Origin: Tribonema minus
Taxonomy: Eukaryota > Sar > Xanthophyceae > Tribonematales > Tribonemataceae
Reading direction: 5' to 3'
Length of the DNA: 64,000 nucleotides
Assembly (NCBI GenBank): GCA_017506865.1
Contig: JAFCMP010000117.1
Coordinates: 62,001-126,000 of the forward strand
The stretch's first letter is position 1, and each line of letters begins with the position of its first letter. The notes under the pieces are model-generated. The model had not been told where the DNA came from and made no database searches. It was given only the letters and a program-made list of their open reading frames with translations. Positions 1 through 10,481 of this stretch are shown here, piece after piece. The position numbers were made by a program, and so were the translations under genes.

Positions 1-1730
1 GACAAGGTGCGTCATCGCCTGCCCTGTACGCTCTACCCCAGTGAAGGGAGCGCTGCTGAGAAACAGGACAAACGCAAAGGGACCCCGCTCAGACCCTGTG
101 CGTACGTGCGGCGCGCTCGACGGCAGCGTCATGTTAGCTGCTGTGCGGCGGGCGCAGCATGGCACGCCGCATGCCGCACCTCAGCCTGCATGGATGCAGG
201 GGGTGGGGGGCGGGAATATATGGGCGGCCTGCTGAGGTACTGCCGTCTGCGGTCTCGTAGGGCTTCCGTGCGCACTACTGTAATGCCTGTGCTGCGCTGG
301 CAGCACGCAAAGCACGCGCGCACAGAATCGTCTGCAGGACGCTCAAGCTCCTGCCTGCGTCTGCTGTCATCAAGCAGGCTGCCAATCTCATTGGATCCAA
401 ACACCAATTACACTCCACGCTCGCGCACTGCGCCGCTGGCAGTAATAACCAGCCTGCTCGCGCAGTTGTCCCCCCCCCCCCCCCACACACACACACACAC
501 CGCCATACACACACATGTTCTAAGTGCCTGTACGCACACACCGCCATACAAACATATGTTATACTTCAAAGTATATATAACTTTGAAGTACATGTACTTG
601 AACGGCCGTCATCACAGCAGTACGCTTACATAACGCTGGTGCGGCGCGCTCGTTGCTCAGTGAGTGTGCCGCTGCGCGCTAGACACCAGAACTAATGAAC
701 CGCGGCATGACGACATGCGCGTAGTGGGATGCTGGTTTTTGATTAGGAAAATCCAGGCTGTGGTCGAGTAGCGCTTGAACTCTTGCACGGATACGCTGCG
801 CGGCAGCGGCCGGAGCGGTGCGCGCAGTGCTCAGTGCGCGCTGACGCACTACTGATGATGAACAATGATGACATGAATAGCTGTCACCAGTAAAGTTCAT
901 GGTGCTGAAGAGTGAGTGCAGGCCACGCCACCCCGTGACAAGCGGCGGCCAACAGAAATCAGCACGACAACGAGGTACTGGCTCCAGCCAGAACACCCCA
1001 ATGTACATGGAGACGTTACGAGCGCTGAGGCACTGGGCGTGGTGCACCCGCACGAGTGCCACAAAATGCTTCATCGCCCGCCCTGTACGCTTTACCTGGC
1101 GGAGGGGAGCGCAGTTGAGAGTGGGACACACGCAAAGGGACGCTGTTGGGACCCTGTGCGTACGAGCGGCACGGCCGCGTCACGTCGGCTGCTGCGCGCG
1201 CAGCGTGGCACGCCGCACGCCACACCTCAGGCCGCATGGATACAGGGGGTGTGTGGGGGGGGAATATATGGGCGGACAGCTGAGGTGCTACCATCCGCGG
1301 TGTCATGCGCACGTGCAGGGCTGCTGTGCTAACACCTGTGCTCGGCTAAAAGCAAGCAAGGCACGCGAGCACAGAATCGTCCGCAGGACGCTCACGCTCC
1401 TACCCGTGTCTGCTGTGACCGAGCAGGTTGCCCATGTGATGGCATCCAAATACCACCTAGACTCCATGCTCGCGTACAGTGCCGCTGGCAGTGACCCCAG
1501 CCCGCTTGCTCAGTTGCCTCCACTCCCACCCCCACCCTGCCCCACACACCGCCGTACCTACATACTTCGAAGTATGTAACTAAAACATACTGTACGCACA
1601 CACCGCCATACAAACACATGTTCTACTTCGAAGTGTACATAACTTTGAAGTATATGTACTTGTACCTGTAATCCGCTGGCAGCATGTAGGACACGGGCAC
1701 GAAGTCGTCGATGGGAGCGTCATGCACATG
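1..1730. repeat. Diverged duplicated block downstream of the TTLL1-like exons
   Basis: Positions 1-620 and about 1066-1700 are two diverged copies of the same roughly 600-base unit. Both begin with a CATCGCC(T/C)GCCCTGTACGCT-type stretch, both carry the GGGAATATATGGGCGG block (near 210 and 1260), and both end in a CA-rich tract followed by CTTCGAAGTA or CTTTGAAGTA palindromes. A shorter third piece resembling the middle of the unit lies near 1715-1800. A CA dinucleotide run follows a long C run at 470-500. I see no convincing coding exon here. As the TTLL1-like gene runs leftward through this stretch, it is probably intronic for that gene. Confidence 0.7.
1662..1713 (-). repeat. Copy of the 3' end of TTLL1-like exon 3, with its 5' splice site
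   Basis: About 50 bases here are a near-exact copy of 1818-1870, the last part of TTLL1-like exon 3. They still encode DFVPVSYMLPADY on the minus strand and keep the TTACAG/GTAC splice donor. The copy lies just downstream of the real exon, inside the next intron. It could act as a decoy donor, but it has no acceptor of its own that I can see. Confidence 0.8.
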
Positions 1731-1820
1731 CGCAGGGCTGCCGTGCGCACTAGTGCCTGTGCTGCGCAGTCAGCACTCAAGGCATACGCGCTGCCATGCA
1801 CAAACATATGTTCCGAGTAC

Positions 1821-4146
1821 CTGTAATCCGCTGGCAGCATGTAAGATACGGGCACGAAGTCGTCGATGGGAGCGTCGCCCTCTGCCCTGTCCCGGGCCAC
1901 CTCCTTCAGGTAGCGCCGCACGTTCTTAGCCATGAGGTCCTTCCGCGTGAGCTCTTTTTTTGGGGGATGAGAATCACAAGAGCATGTGCATGTTTGAAAC
2001 GAAATGAGAACGAATCACGAGAAAGCAGAGCTCTAGGTGACAAGGGATGGTTAGCCGCAAGTGCCTCCCACCAATAACCGTGGTCGCCGCTGCTGCAGCA
2101 ATTGGCCACGAGTCAGGCAGTACCACCATATCCATTGTAGTCAAAAAGACTTCTGTGTGCAAGCTTTTAACGTTCGAGGCATTACATTGAAATGCTTCAG
2201 AATGACGTAGCCATGCAGTGTGCAATGCAGATTGGACACATAGTCGCATGTTCAAGTGCGAACAGTGCTGGCTCGGCGGTACATATACAGTACGTATCAT
2301 GCAGACATATCTGAAAGACCAGTGCATGCAAACCTACCATAGTGGTTGGGGAAGTGGTTGAGGAGCTGGTCGTCGCGCAGCCGCTGCCCCGTCTCAGGGT
2401 TAAACAGCTGCGCGGGGAGGGGGGGGGGTCGGTGTTGTAGCTTTGCTGATGCTGTAGCATCATAATTGTATCAATTGAGTGTGGTGGTATCTTTAGCAGC
2501 TCGACATGCTTGTAAGCGAACACAACGGCTCCATGCGCATTCGTGGTTGAAGGCTTCAGAAGGTTGAAGAGCTGCGCGGAGGGGGGGGGCGCGCAGCGTC
2601 CAGCATCTGTAGGTGCAATGGCGCCCTCAGCAGCTCGACACGCGTGCGCAAAGCCGCCCTGTGCATTCACGAGATGAGGTTTCAAAACGTGAAGGAGCTA
2701 CGCAGAGCAGGCATACACGACTCCGCCTACAGCACATCTTCAGGTGCAACGCATCCTGCACAGCTCAGCACAATGTTGCGAGCCATGGCCAGAATATTTT
2801 TTCATCGCCACGGCGATGATGCAGCTGCGCACGGAGGTGCATGGGAAGCGGCGGCGTGTGCGAGGAACACCTCCGCAAGTTGTAGCATGGCTCACCCAGA
2901 ACGGCCTGGTGCGTGATCCGCTGCACACGACCTTGCTATGTGCAGCTGGATCTCATGCAACCGCAGTTGATAAGCTGCACGCGACGGAAGCCCGCCACTA
3001 TATGGCAGGCGGAAGCGAATTGTTTGTGCGCTTTGCAAGGCACTCTTTTTACGGTCAGCACTGGCGATCCACGCATGACCCAAATGGACGAGTGCAAGTC
3101 CATGCCAGTTCAGCAGGCCATGACTTGCTGTTTTGCGACTCACTTACGCCTACTTGGTGCCAAACCCGTACGCATGCCACGTGGTATGACGGCGCGCACT
3201 GTCATGCAGCGCTGCTGCTGCGCCGGCTGGTCGCTCTCAGCTAATAAAGCTCGCCACGTGGGTATTTGCAGGTGGATGTGTTCGCACAAGGCGAGCACTG
3301 GATACGGCAGAGCTCATGCATGCGCCAGTGATCAAAAGCTTAGGGCGCAGGGCAGACCTAACCCTAACCTAACCCTAACCCTAAGGCTGCTGCATAAAAG
3401 CAAACGCCATGGTCGCAAAGAACACTCGGCCTCCCTTGGAGCCTTCATATTTATTTTCAAGTCCACAAGTCTCATGCATGGCTTCGCTTCGCCGGGCGGC
3501 AGAGCATGCCCGATTCCATGTGTGAAAGTCTGTTCATGCGTGTTGATGAGTGTTGTTGGTGTGAATCTGAATGCTTCAGGATGACTGCGACCATGCATGT
3601 CAAAGCTGCATGTCGGCGCAGACACTCGCAGCCTGATTAGAGGTTTTGCGCTCTGACAGCATGTGTTGTTCACTGCCGTGTCGTCAGCGTCGTGTGCCGC
3701 AAATTTCCGGCAGCATCAACTTCAGGGAGTTGCCACTGTGGTGCGTGATGGCGCTGCACACGCAAGAACCTGTGCTCTGGCATCGCGTTATAGACAGTTG
3801 GCCACTGATCACTGCTGCCTTGCACTTGCCTTGATGCATGCACAATGCGTTGCACACCAAACCCTTGACGCAAAATAGTACAAGCTCCGAAGGTACCAGG
3901 AAAGCCAGACTACATCGTGCTAGGCTACGGCAGGGAACTTTTGTCAACACTCTCGCTCGCCAATACTATCAGGGTAGTACAAGGTGCCGATCTGCTTACC
4001 TGCTTGACATTGTACACATTGGCCCAGTAGATGTTCCAGTCGTCTCCCTCTGTTTTGGTCCATCCCCTCCTCGCAAAGTTGCTCACCACGACGTTCTTCT
4101 CAAAGTCTGCTCGCCACAAGAAGCTATCATCACCGCGCCTCGCCAT
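1821..4146 (-). CDS. TTLL1: TTLL1-type tubulin polyglutamylase, N-terminal exons (3' part outside window)
   Basis: Three minus-strand exons join in phase: 4146-4000, 2407-2338 and 1953-1821. The first starts with ATG and encodes FEKNVVVSNFARRGW and DWNIYWANV, the second LFNPETGQRL and LLNHFPNHY, the third ELTRKDLMAKNVRRY and DFVPVSYMLPADY. This is the N-terminus of the TTLL1/TTLL9 branch of tubulin-tyrosine-ligase-like enzymes, which add glutamate side chains to tubulin in axonemes and centrioles. The match to the TTLL1 pattern (ELTRKDLM.KN, F.P.(T/S)YMLPADY) is strong. The ATP-grasp catalytic core would follow residue 117 and is not in the window; the 1.8 kb to the left edge shows no recognisable next exon. 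Exon 2 is preceded by a pure C tract on the sense strand. A telomere-like repeat sits in intron 1. Confidence 0.88.
3357..3384. repeat. Interstitial telomere-like repeat (CCCTAA)n
   Basis: An array of about five CCCTAA or CCTAA units lies in the first intron of the TTLL1-like gene. TTAGGG-type repeats are the usual telomeric repeat of many eukaryotes, so this is an internal relic or insertion rather than a chromosome end, because coding sequence lies on both sides. Confidence 0.85.
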
Positions 4147-5739
4147 CGCTCGCTATCACGGATCCAAGGAACAGTTGCAAACTGCCAGTTGGCGTGTCAC
4201 TCACTGGCAGAAGACAGTTATGTGTGCCGGCAACTTGAAGCCAACATGGTTCGGAGAAGACAACATGGCACACTCATTCGGATAGTTTTCTGTCTGACAT
4301 GCTGCGAAGATTCTATTCCTCCCGAGTTTTGGCGCGTGCTCGGCGTTGAATACCGGCAATCGCAGGCAGCAGCAGCCGCTTGTGCGCTTGCGCAGCGAGC
4401 CGGCTGTCTGTAGTGAAGCAGTGTCCTATCTTCACGGCGTGGGAACTGAGTCCTGTACGGCAGGATGCTCACCTTGATGTCCATCTGTCAAGCACCTGCG
4501 ACTCGGTGATCGTGGCCTTCCTGAGCGCGTTGTGGTGCGTGCCAAGACAACATTCAGCAAGAGAGACGTCTGTGCTTGGGGCTGCTCTTGGATGAGTGGA
4601 CTGCCTTCGTCACGTGTGGTGCTGTAACCTACTGAACTGCCCTGATGACGCACGACGAGGCTGCTGTAACGACGAAGCAGCTTGACAGGGTGCCATGCTA
4701 TGGTGTCGTCCCAATGCTCTGACTTACAAGTGCTGTCCCCATAGCCCCATCGACGACATTCTCAGCACTTTCTGTGGCAGCAGCTCCAGATGCACACATT
4801 TGCATACACGTTGCGAATCGTGCGGCTGCACATATATATGCTCAAGCATACGCTCGCTCAAGCGCTTGCTTGTGCAAGGCGTGGTGTTAGGTCAAGGTCA
4901 TGACACAGGATCCATCCTGGGATGAAAACTCAACTTCAGACATGAGCAAGGACCAGGGCTGCACGACAGACAAACAGCAGAAATATTGCATCCTGCTCAT
5001 CGCGCACTGAGATGATGGAGCAACCTGAAGTTGCAAGTATATTAAGATACGATCCGGCCGGCTCCAAGGGCTGCCATCTCACTGCTGTTGAGTGCCTTCA
5101 TGTCCGGCGGTGCGCGGTATCACCGCGGAGTACACCATGTGCACATCCACGTGCTTTTTGTGGTCAGTTTTGTCTGCCGTCTTGCCCTCTGCACGGCACA
5201 CGTAGCTCGAGCGTCTCTTGCACGTCATGTTCTCTTTCGCAACACACTGGGTATTCACAGCTAAACCAATCCCTCAGTTCCCTGCAAGGCGGCACGAAAG
5301 TATCAACAATCCAATCTGGAGGCTTGGAGCTGACTCGACACATCAGCTCTGCACAGTTGAGCTAGAGCTGCGCCTTGCGTAACATGGCGTACTCTGCTGC
5401 CGAGACTCCAAATGCTCCACACACATCCCCGACCACTCAGCCCCTCTACGACATTAAGCACTTGACGCTGGCACACATTACAGTCGGCACCAGCAACTTG
5501 CTCACGCGACCGGCACCTGCTTCGCCGAGCGCATCTCAAGCTGCGGCCTTGGCCAAGCCAAGCGCAGCACTTGCTCAGCACAGCTTGCAGCTGCAGCACT
5601 GCTCAACACAGGGGGGCAGCAGCAGTGCCGCTCAGCACTGCCCCCCCCCCCCGCCCCCCGCCCCCCTCCCGCCGAATCGAAGCACTTCAACCCCCCCCGG
5701 CTTCCACCACCCCCGCAGGCCACTGCGCCGGCTCCGCCA
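4147..5739. other. Spacer upstream of the TTLL1-like gene
   Basis: Between the TTLL1-like start codon and the stop of the Sec23-like gene I found no exon with recognisable protein sequence. It includes a long C-rich tract at 5641-5670. The promoter of the TTLL1-like gene should lie near 4150-4500, but I see no clear core promoter motif. Confidence 0.5.
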
Positions 5740-8700
5740 TCAGCCCTTGTAGCCCTTGCTGCTGGCCTTCTTGCACGAGTACGTGATGCTGAGGCCGTCG
5801 TCCGCGCGCCGCGCGTTCTTGCGCCGCGCCGCCACCGCCGCGCCGCCGCCGCCGCCCTCCTCGTCGGCTTCCACCGCCATGCCCGCCGCCGCCTCCATCG
5901 CCTGCGCCGTGCCCAGCGCCGCGTGCAGCGCGCCTGCGTCGGCCTGCAAAGTGCACGTGTGCGCGCGCAGACACGGCAAGCAGTGCGGTGCGTGCGGGTG
6001 AGTGGCAGGGGGGGGGCGCGTGGCACGGAGCGCACAGGTGCACGGTGCTAGGCGCGACACCGCGCCCGGTCGCCAAGACGAGGAGAGTCCCTGATGGAGC
6101 GGTCGCATGCCGTTGACGTTTTGTACACGCAAGCCGTTGTCAAGCGCAGGGTGGCAGTTGAACTTGAAGATGAGACTGGAGTCTGCAACTCACACCCAGG
6201 AGCCCTGGATGTCGCCAACAACGTTACGGCTAAGTAGTGGTAAAGGGACCTGACGTCATGCTCTCCGCTGCGTCTAACGGCACCTGACGCCATCCCGGCG
6301 GGGCACACTAAGGAGCGCGCTCCTCACCCAACCCTGCCGTCAACGCAAGAGTTGCCGTTCTCGAAAACTGAAGTTGACGCACCTGGAAGCGCTGGCGCAC
6401 GCGGTCGGCGTCCGCCGCGTCGCAGCCGCGCGCGAGGCCGTCCTCCACGACGCCCTGCCACGTGCGCAGCGCCGCGCGACTCTGCGCGTACTGCCCCTCG
6501 CGCGCCAGCAGCGCGCTCTGCCGCACGCCGTGCGCCGCGACCACGGCCGTGTGCCTGAGCGCAGCGGCAGCGGCGGCGGCGGTGGCAGCAGCAGCGGCGG
6601 CAGCAGCAGTGGCGGAGAGGGTGAGTGCAAGTCAATTCTTCTCGCGGCGGTCGAGATGAGAGGAAATGCTTGAGGAATGGGAAGGGTGCCGTCGTAATCG
6701 CATCGGACTTGCAACAGAAAGGTCGCTCTGCAATCAACTGCTGCGTTGAACGGTGGCACGCGCACATACGGCTGCGCGTTCCGCCCCCCGAGGCGTACGA
6801 GGTAGCGCCCCAGCGCAGCTGCCAAGCAAGCGGGGTCTCACGGCGGGCACTTTCCCAGTACCCCTATTAGACGAGCCAAGCGCATGGCTACGCCAACAAC
6901 GCAACAGGAAACAGAGCATCTCTGAGTCTGCCACCCGACGGGCGCAGGTGGTCTCGAAGCGCCGCACAAACGCTCCGCGCGCACGACCAAAAGCGCCGCG
7001 CCCGCCAAGGGCAGCCCGGAACTTCAACTCACAGTCGCCTCCAGCGCGCACTACCGAAACACAGTGAGAAGTAGTGCAAACGTGCCCACCCCGATCGGCA
7101 CCTTCACCAGCGAAGCGCTCAACGCGCGCAGTACTCACATGGCGGCAGCGGCGGCGGAAGCGTCGCGCGTGACGGGCCGCCGCGCGGTGCTGACGCGCAG
7201 GCAGCGCGCGCCGTCCGGCCGCGTGTACTCCATGGCCAGCTGGAACGGCACGGCGCTGAGCGCTGCCGCGGCGTCCGACGCGATGTCGTACTCGAAGCTC
7301 ATCTCCGTCTCGCTCGTCACGTTGCCAACAGCAATAGCGGCGGCGGCGGCGGCAGCAGCAGCGCTGCCGGCGGCGGAACCAGCCGGTGATGCAGGAGCGG
7401 CGCCAGCGAGCGCATCGGCAGCGGCGGCGGCACCGCCCTCGGCGGCGCCGGCGCCGGCGGAAGGCGCCGCGGCAGCGTCCGGAGCGCTGCGAAGCGCGCT
7501 GGCGTTGGTCACGGCGCGCCGCGCGGTGTCGCGCAGCGCGACGGAGCGGTGCGCCCTGAGCGTGACGGTGACGTTGATCGCGATGAGCGGCTCCGCGAGC
7601 ATGGTGGCGAAGTTGTCGGCAAGCGACAGCGGGTCGACCTGCGGCGGAGGCGGCAGATGCGGCATGACGCGGAGGCAGAGCGCGTGAGCATGCGGCGCGC
7701 CACCTGCGTGCGTGTGTGGTCGTGTGGACACATGAATGCGTGAATGCCCGCATGGCAAGCTGCAACTGGCGCCCCGTTCTCAGGCTCTGTGTGATGGATG
7801 CGTCTAATTCGAGCAAACCTGTACATGATTCTCCGGGCGATGATACTGTTGAGCGTGGATCGTTCGCTATTGCCATTAGACTGGGCTCATCGTAGGCTTG
7901 CTACTTCAAGTCAAGGGTCGTAGCACTTTGGGGTCGCGCTGCCCGGCAGCCCAGTGATGCGAGCAGCAGAATCTTGCGCTGGCAGCAGCGGCAGACAGTC
8001 GCACAGCGCGCACGCGCTCTCGTGCCGCTCACGCACTGCGCCCGCTGCGCCGATGCCGCACGCGCGCGCCGCATCTGCACATGCTTACAGCATGCGGGCA
8101 GCGAGTCATGGTGGAGCACGCACTCGCAATCCCCCTGCAAAACTTTGAACTTTCTTTAGAAACACAAGATGAAGGTGACACTCACGCGCGTGACGGTGCC
8201 GCCCGTAAGGTCCGACATCACGCCGAGTGTCTCGAGGTCGCAGCCGCCGCCGGCGATGCTGACGACGTCGACGATGACGCCGTGCTGCGCGGCGCGCCCC
8301 GCCAGGTACTCATAGAAGGCAGGCGCGGCGTCGCCGCCGCCGTCGAGGCTGCCGACGCCGACGTTCGCGAGGCCATCCTGCCAGGGGGGGGGGGGGGGGG
8401 GGCATGCATGGAGGGGACACGGTGAGATGATGGGTGTGACAGCACCGGCAGGAGGAGTTGGGGGCAGTGGGGGGGGAGGGCCAGGCTGCTCATGCGAATC
8501 AGCATCGGAAGCGATGCTTGGCAGCATGAGGCAGCTGTTCACACGGTGCAAGCGCGATGTGCCATCCGTGGCGCCACCCGCGGTGGTGACCTGGTCAAAG
8601 GCGCACTGGCATGGCACTGAGTCCCTGTGGCATCTGTCAGCCCGTACCGCTCATGGCGGCAGAGCGCTGCGGGGGGGCGCGGGCAGTACTTGCGACGGCA

Positions 8701-10081
8701 TGAGCAGCGATGGCAACTTTGTGATGATGGCAAGCGGTGGCGCCGCAGCTTCGTGCCGCAGCCGCATCGCACAGCAGCACACCGGGCGCCGCCGCCGACG
8801 ATGATCAACGCGAGCAGCTGCTATCAAAACGCCACGTCGACCTCATCATCACGAGCACTGCCAACAGACTGCTCCTTCCACGCTGATACAGTGCACATCA
8901 AACTGGGTGAATGCCGGCGGGGGACAGTGACCGAGGGACGCAAAACGCGGCGAACGCGACTTCACAAAACTGCCCCGTGCGCCCCCGCCCCCATGCCAAA
9001 GCCTCACCGTGCAGACGACGAGGCGGCTGCCGGCGCCGCACGCGATCGCCTGCGCGAGGCCCAGCGCAGCGGCGGGCCCAAGCGCCGTCGGCCCGCCCTC
9101 GGAGAGCGCAAAGAGGCGCGCCTCGAGCGCGGCGCGCGCGGCGCCGACGCCGCGCGTCAGCGCGCACGCAGCGCCGAGGTCCGCGAGCGCGTGCGCGTCG
9201 TGCAGCGCGGCGCCGGCGACGACGGTCGGCGCCGCCGCCGCGGCGTCGCCGATGACGGTGATGTCGCCGGAGAAGGTGATGAGGCCCGCGCGCGCGGACG
9301 GTGTGTCGCGCGCCATGGTCTCGAGCTGCGCGCTGACCGCGGCCTGTACGGCCTGCAGCCTGCTGATGTAGGTCACCGGGCCGCCGCGGCGCTGCTGCTG
9401 CTGCTGCGTGGGCAGGCGCTGATCGCCGAGCGGCTCGCCGCGCAGCGCGCCGCGCAGGCTGGCGGCGGCGTCGGCGGCGGCGCCCCTGAGCTTGAAAGCG
9501 CCCTGCACCTCGGTGGTGACGCACATGCTGCCGGATGTGTCTATCGCGAATATCACTGCGCCGCCTGCGGTGTCCTTGGCGGTGGACGAAGGCGGCGCGG
9601 CCTGGATGACATAGTCGACCACGCAAGAACTAGTGCCGTCTGTCGCAGGGCATGCCTGCATGTCGGCGACCTGCAGGGCCTGGGTGCACCCGCAGAACTC
9701 GCAGCTCCAGGAGCAGGTGGTGTTGCCCGCTGTGTCGGTGACCTGAGAGAGCTCACTCAGAGGCGAGGCGAAGGCGCCGCAGTGCTTGCAGCTAACAGGC
9801 TTTATGTCCATCACCGGCACCGCTTCCGCTAGCGTGCCGAAGTCTACATTCACGACGTTGGTGCCAGCTGCTGGCAGTGCAGCAGCTACTCCAGCAGGTG
9901 CAGTAGCCTCCAGACTGGCATTCCCGCCACTGAGTACAGACTTAAGGTCGCCCAAGCTTGACACACCGGAGAATCTGCTATTCGAGGGTGGAGGCGGCGC
10001 TGGTGCGGCAGCGCTGGTCGCGGCGCTGGGCGGCTGTGCTTCCACGGCACTCAGCAGGCAGAAGTCAGAGGCAAACTCCAT
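5740..10081 (-). CDS. Sec23/Sec24-like protein with zinc finger and vWA trunk domain
   Basis: Five minus-strand exons (10081-9008, 8377-8186, 7638-7139, 6554-6383, 5943-5740) splice in phase to 713 residues. Near residue 95 lies a CKHC...CEFC zinc ribbon. From about residue 170 there is a vWA domain with an intact metal-site motif, FAIDTSGSM (DxSxS), then LITFSGD and, across the first intron, VVCT/DGLANVGVG. Further on are a beta-sandwich-like part (VPFQLAMEYTRPDG) and a helical part, ending SITYSCKK...GYKG. This order is that of COPII Sec23/Sec24 cores, and the protein looks most like the plant 'Sec23/Sec24 transport family' proteins of about 700-750 residues rather than Sec23 itself; it lacks an evident gelsolin domain. 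A role in vesicle traffic is inferred from family only. Start chosen as the first in-frame ATG (MEFASDF). The second exon is preceded by 19 consecutive C on the sense strand. Confidence 0.88.
8384..8402 (-). other. Pure C19 tract acting as polypyrimidine tract before a 3' splice site
   Basis: On the plus strand this is 19 consecutive G; on the sense strand of the Sec23-like gene it is C19 followed by TGGCAG and exon 2. Its position a few bases before the acceptor suggests it serves as the polypyrimidine tract. Similar C tracts precede several other acceptors in the window. Confidence 0.7.
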
Positions 10082-10481
10082 CGTTGATAGACCAAAGTAT
10101 GCTGCTGCCAAGGTATACCGCAATGTTTAGAGCTCGTGCCTCTTCATGTTCAACAGGCCAGAAGGTTCCAAGAACAGTGCTTTCAACACTTCAACTGCCG
10201 TTGTAAACTTCAACATATTTCTGTGTGCAAAGAGGATACACCCTTGTTTTGAACGCAAGCAATACTTTTTTAAAAGGCGCCTTACAAAGCAACGCACTGT
10301 TCTCTGTGCACTCAATGCATCAGCAATTCAATGCTTTGTCAGTTGCAGACGTTGTACGCAACATGGAATTGAAAGACGCTGTGTGTTGATATTATTGCAT
10401 GTGTTTGGCCCCTACTGATAACCATTCGCGCCATTTAAACCCCCACCACGACAACCTCTACTGGCAAGGGGAAAAACCAGC
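10082..10481. other. Short spacer between two minus-strand genes
   Basis: This 400-base AT-richer stretch separates the start of the Sec23-like gene from the stop of the lumen-protein gene. It should hold the promoter of the former and the 3' end of the latter. No coding signal is visible. Confidence 0.5.

Noticed and set aside
6734..7876. Minus-strand open frame of 380 codons in the Sec23-like gene
   Set aside because: Wrong frame for exon 3 of that gene, which continues a conserved vWA-family protein in another frame.
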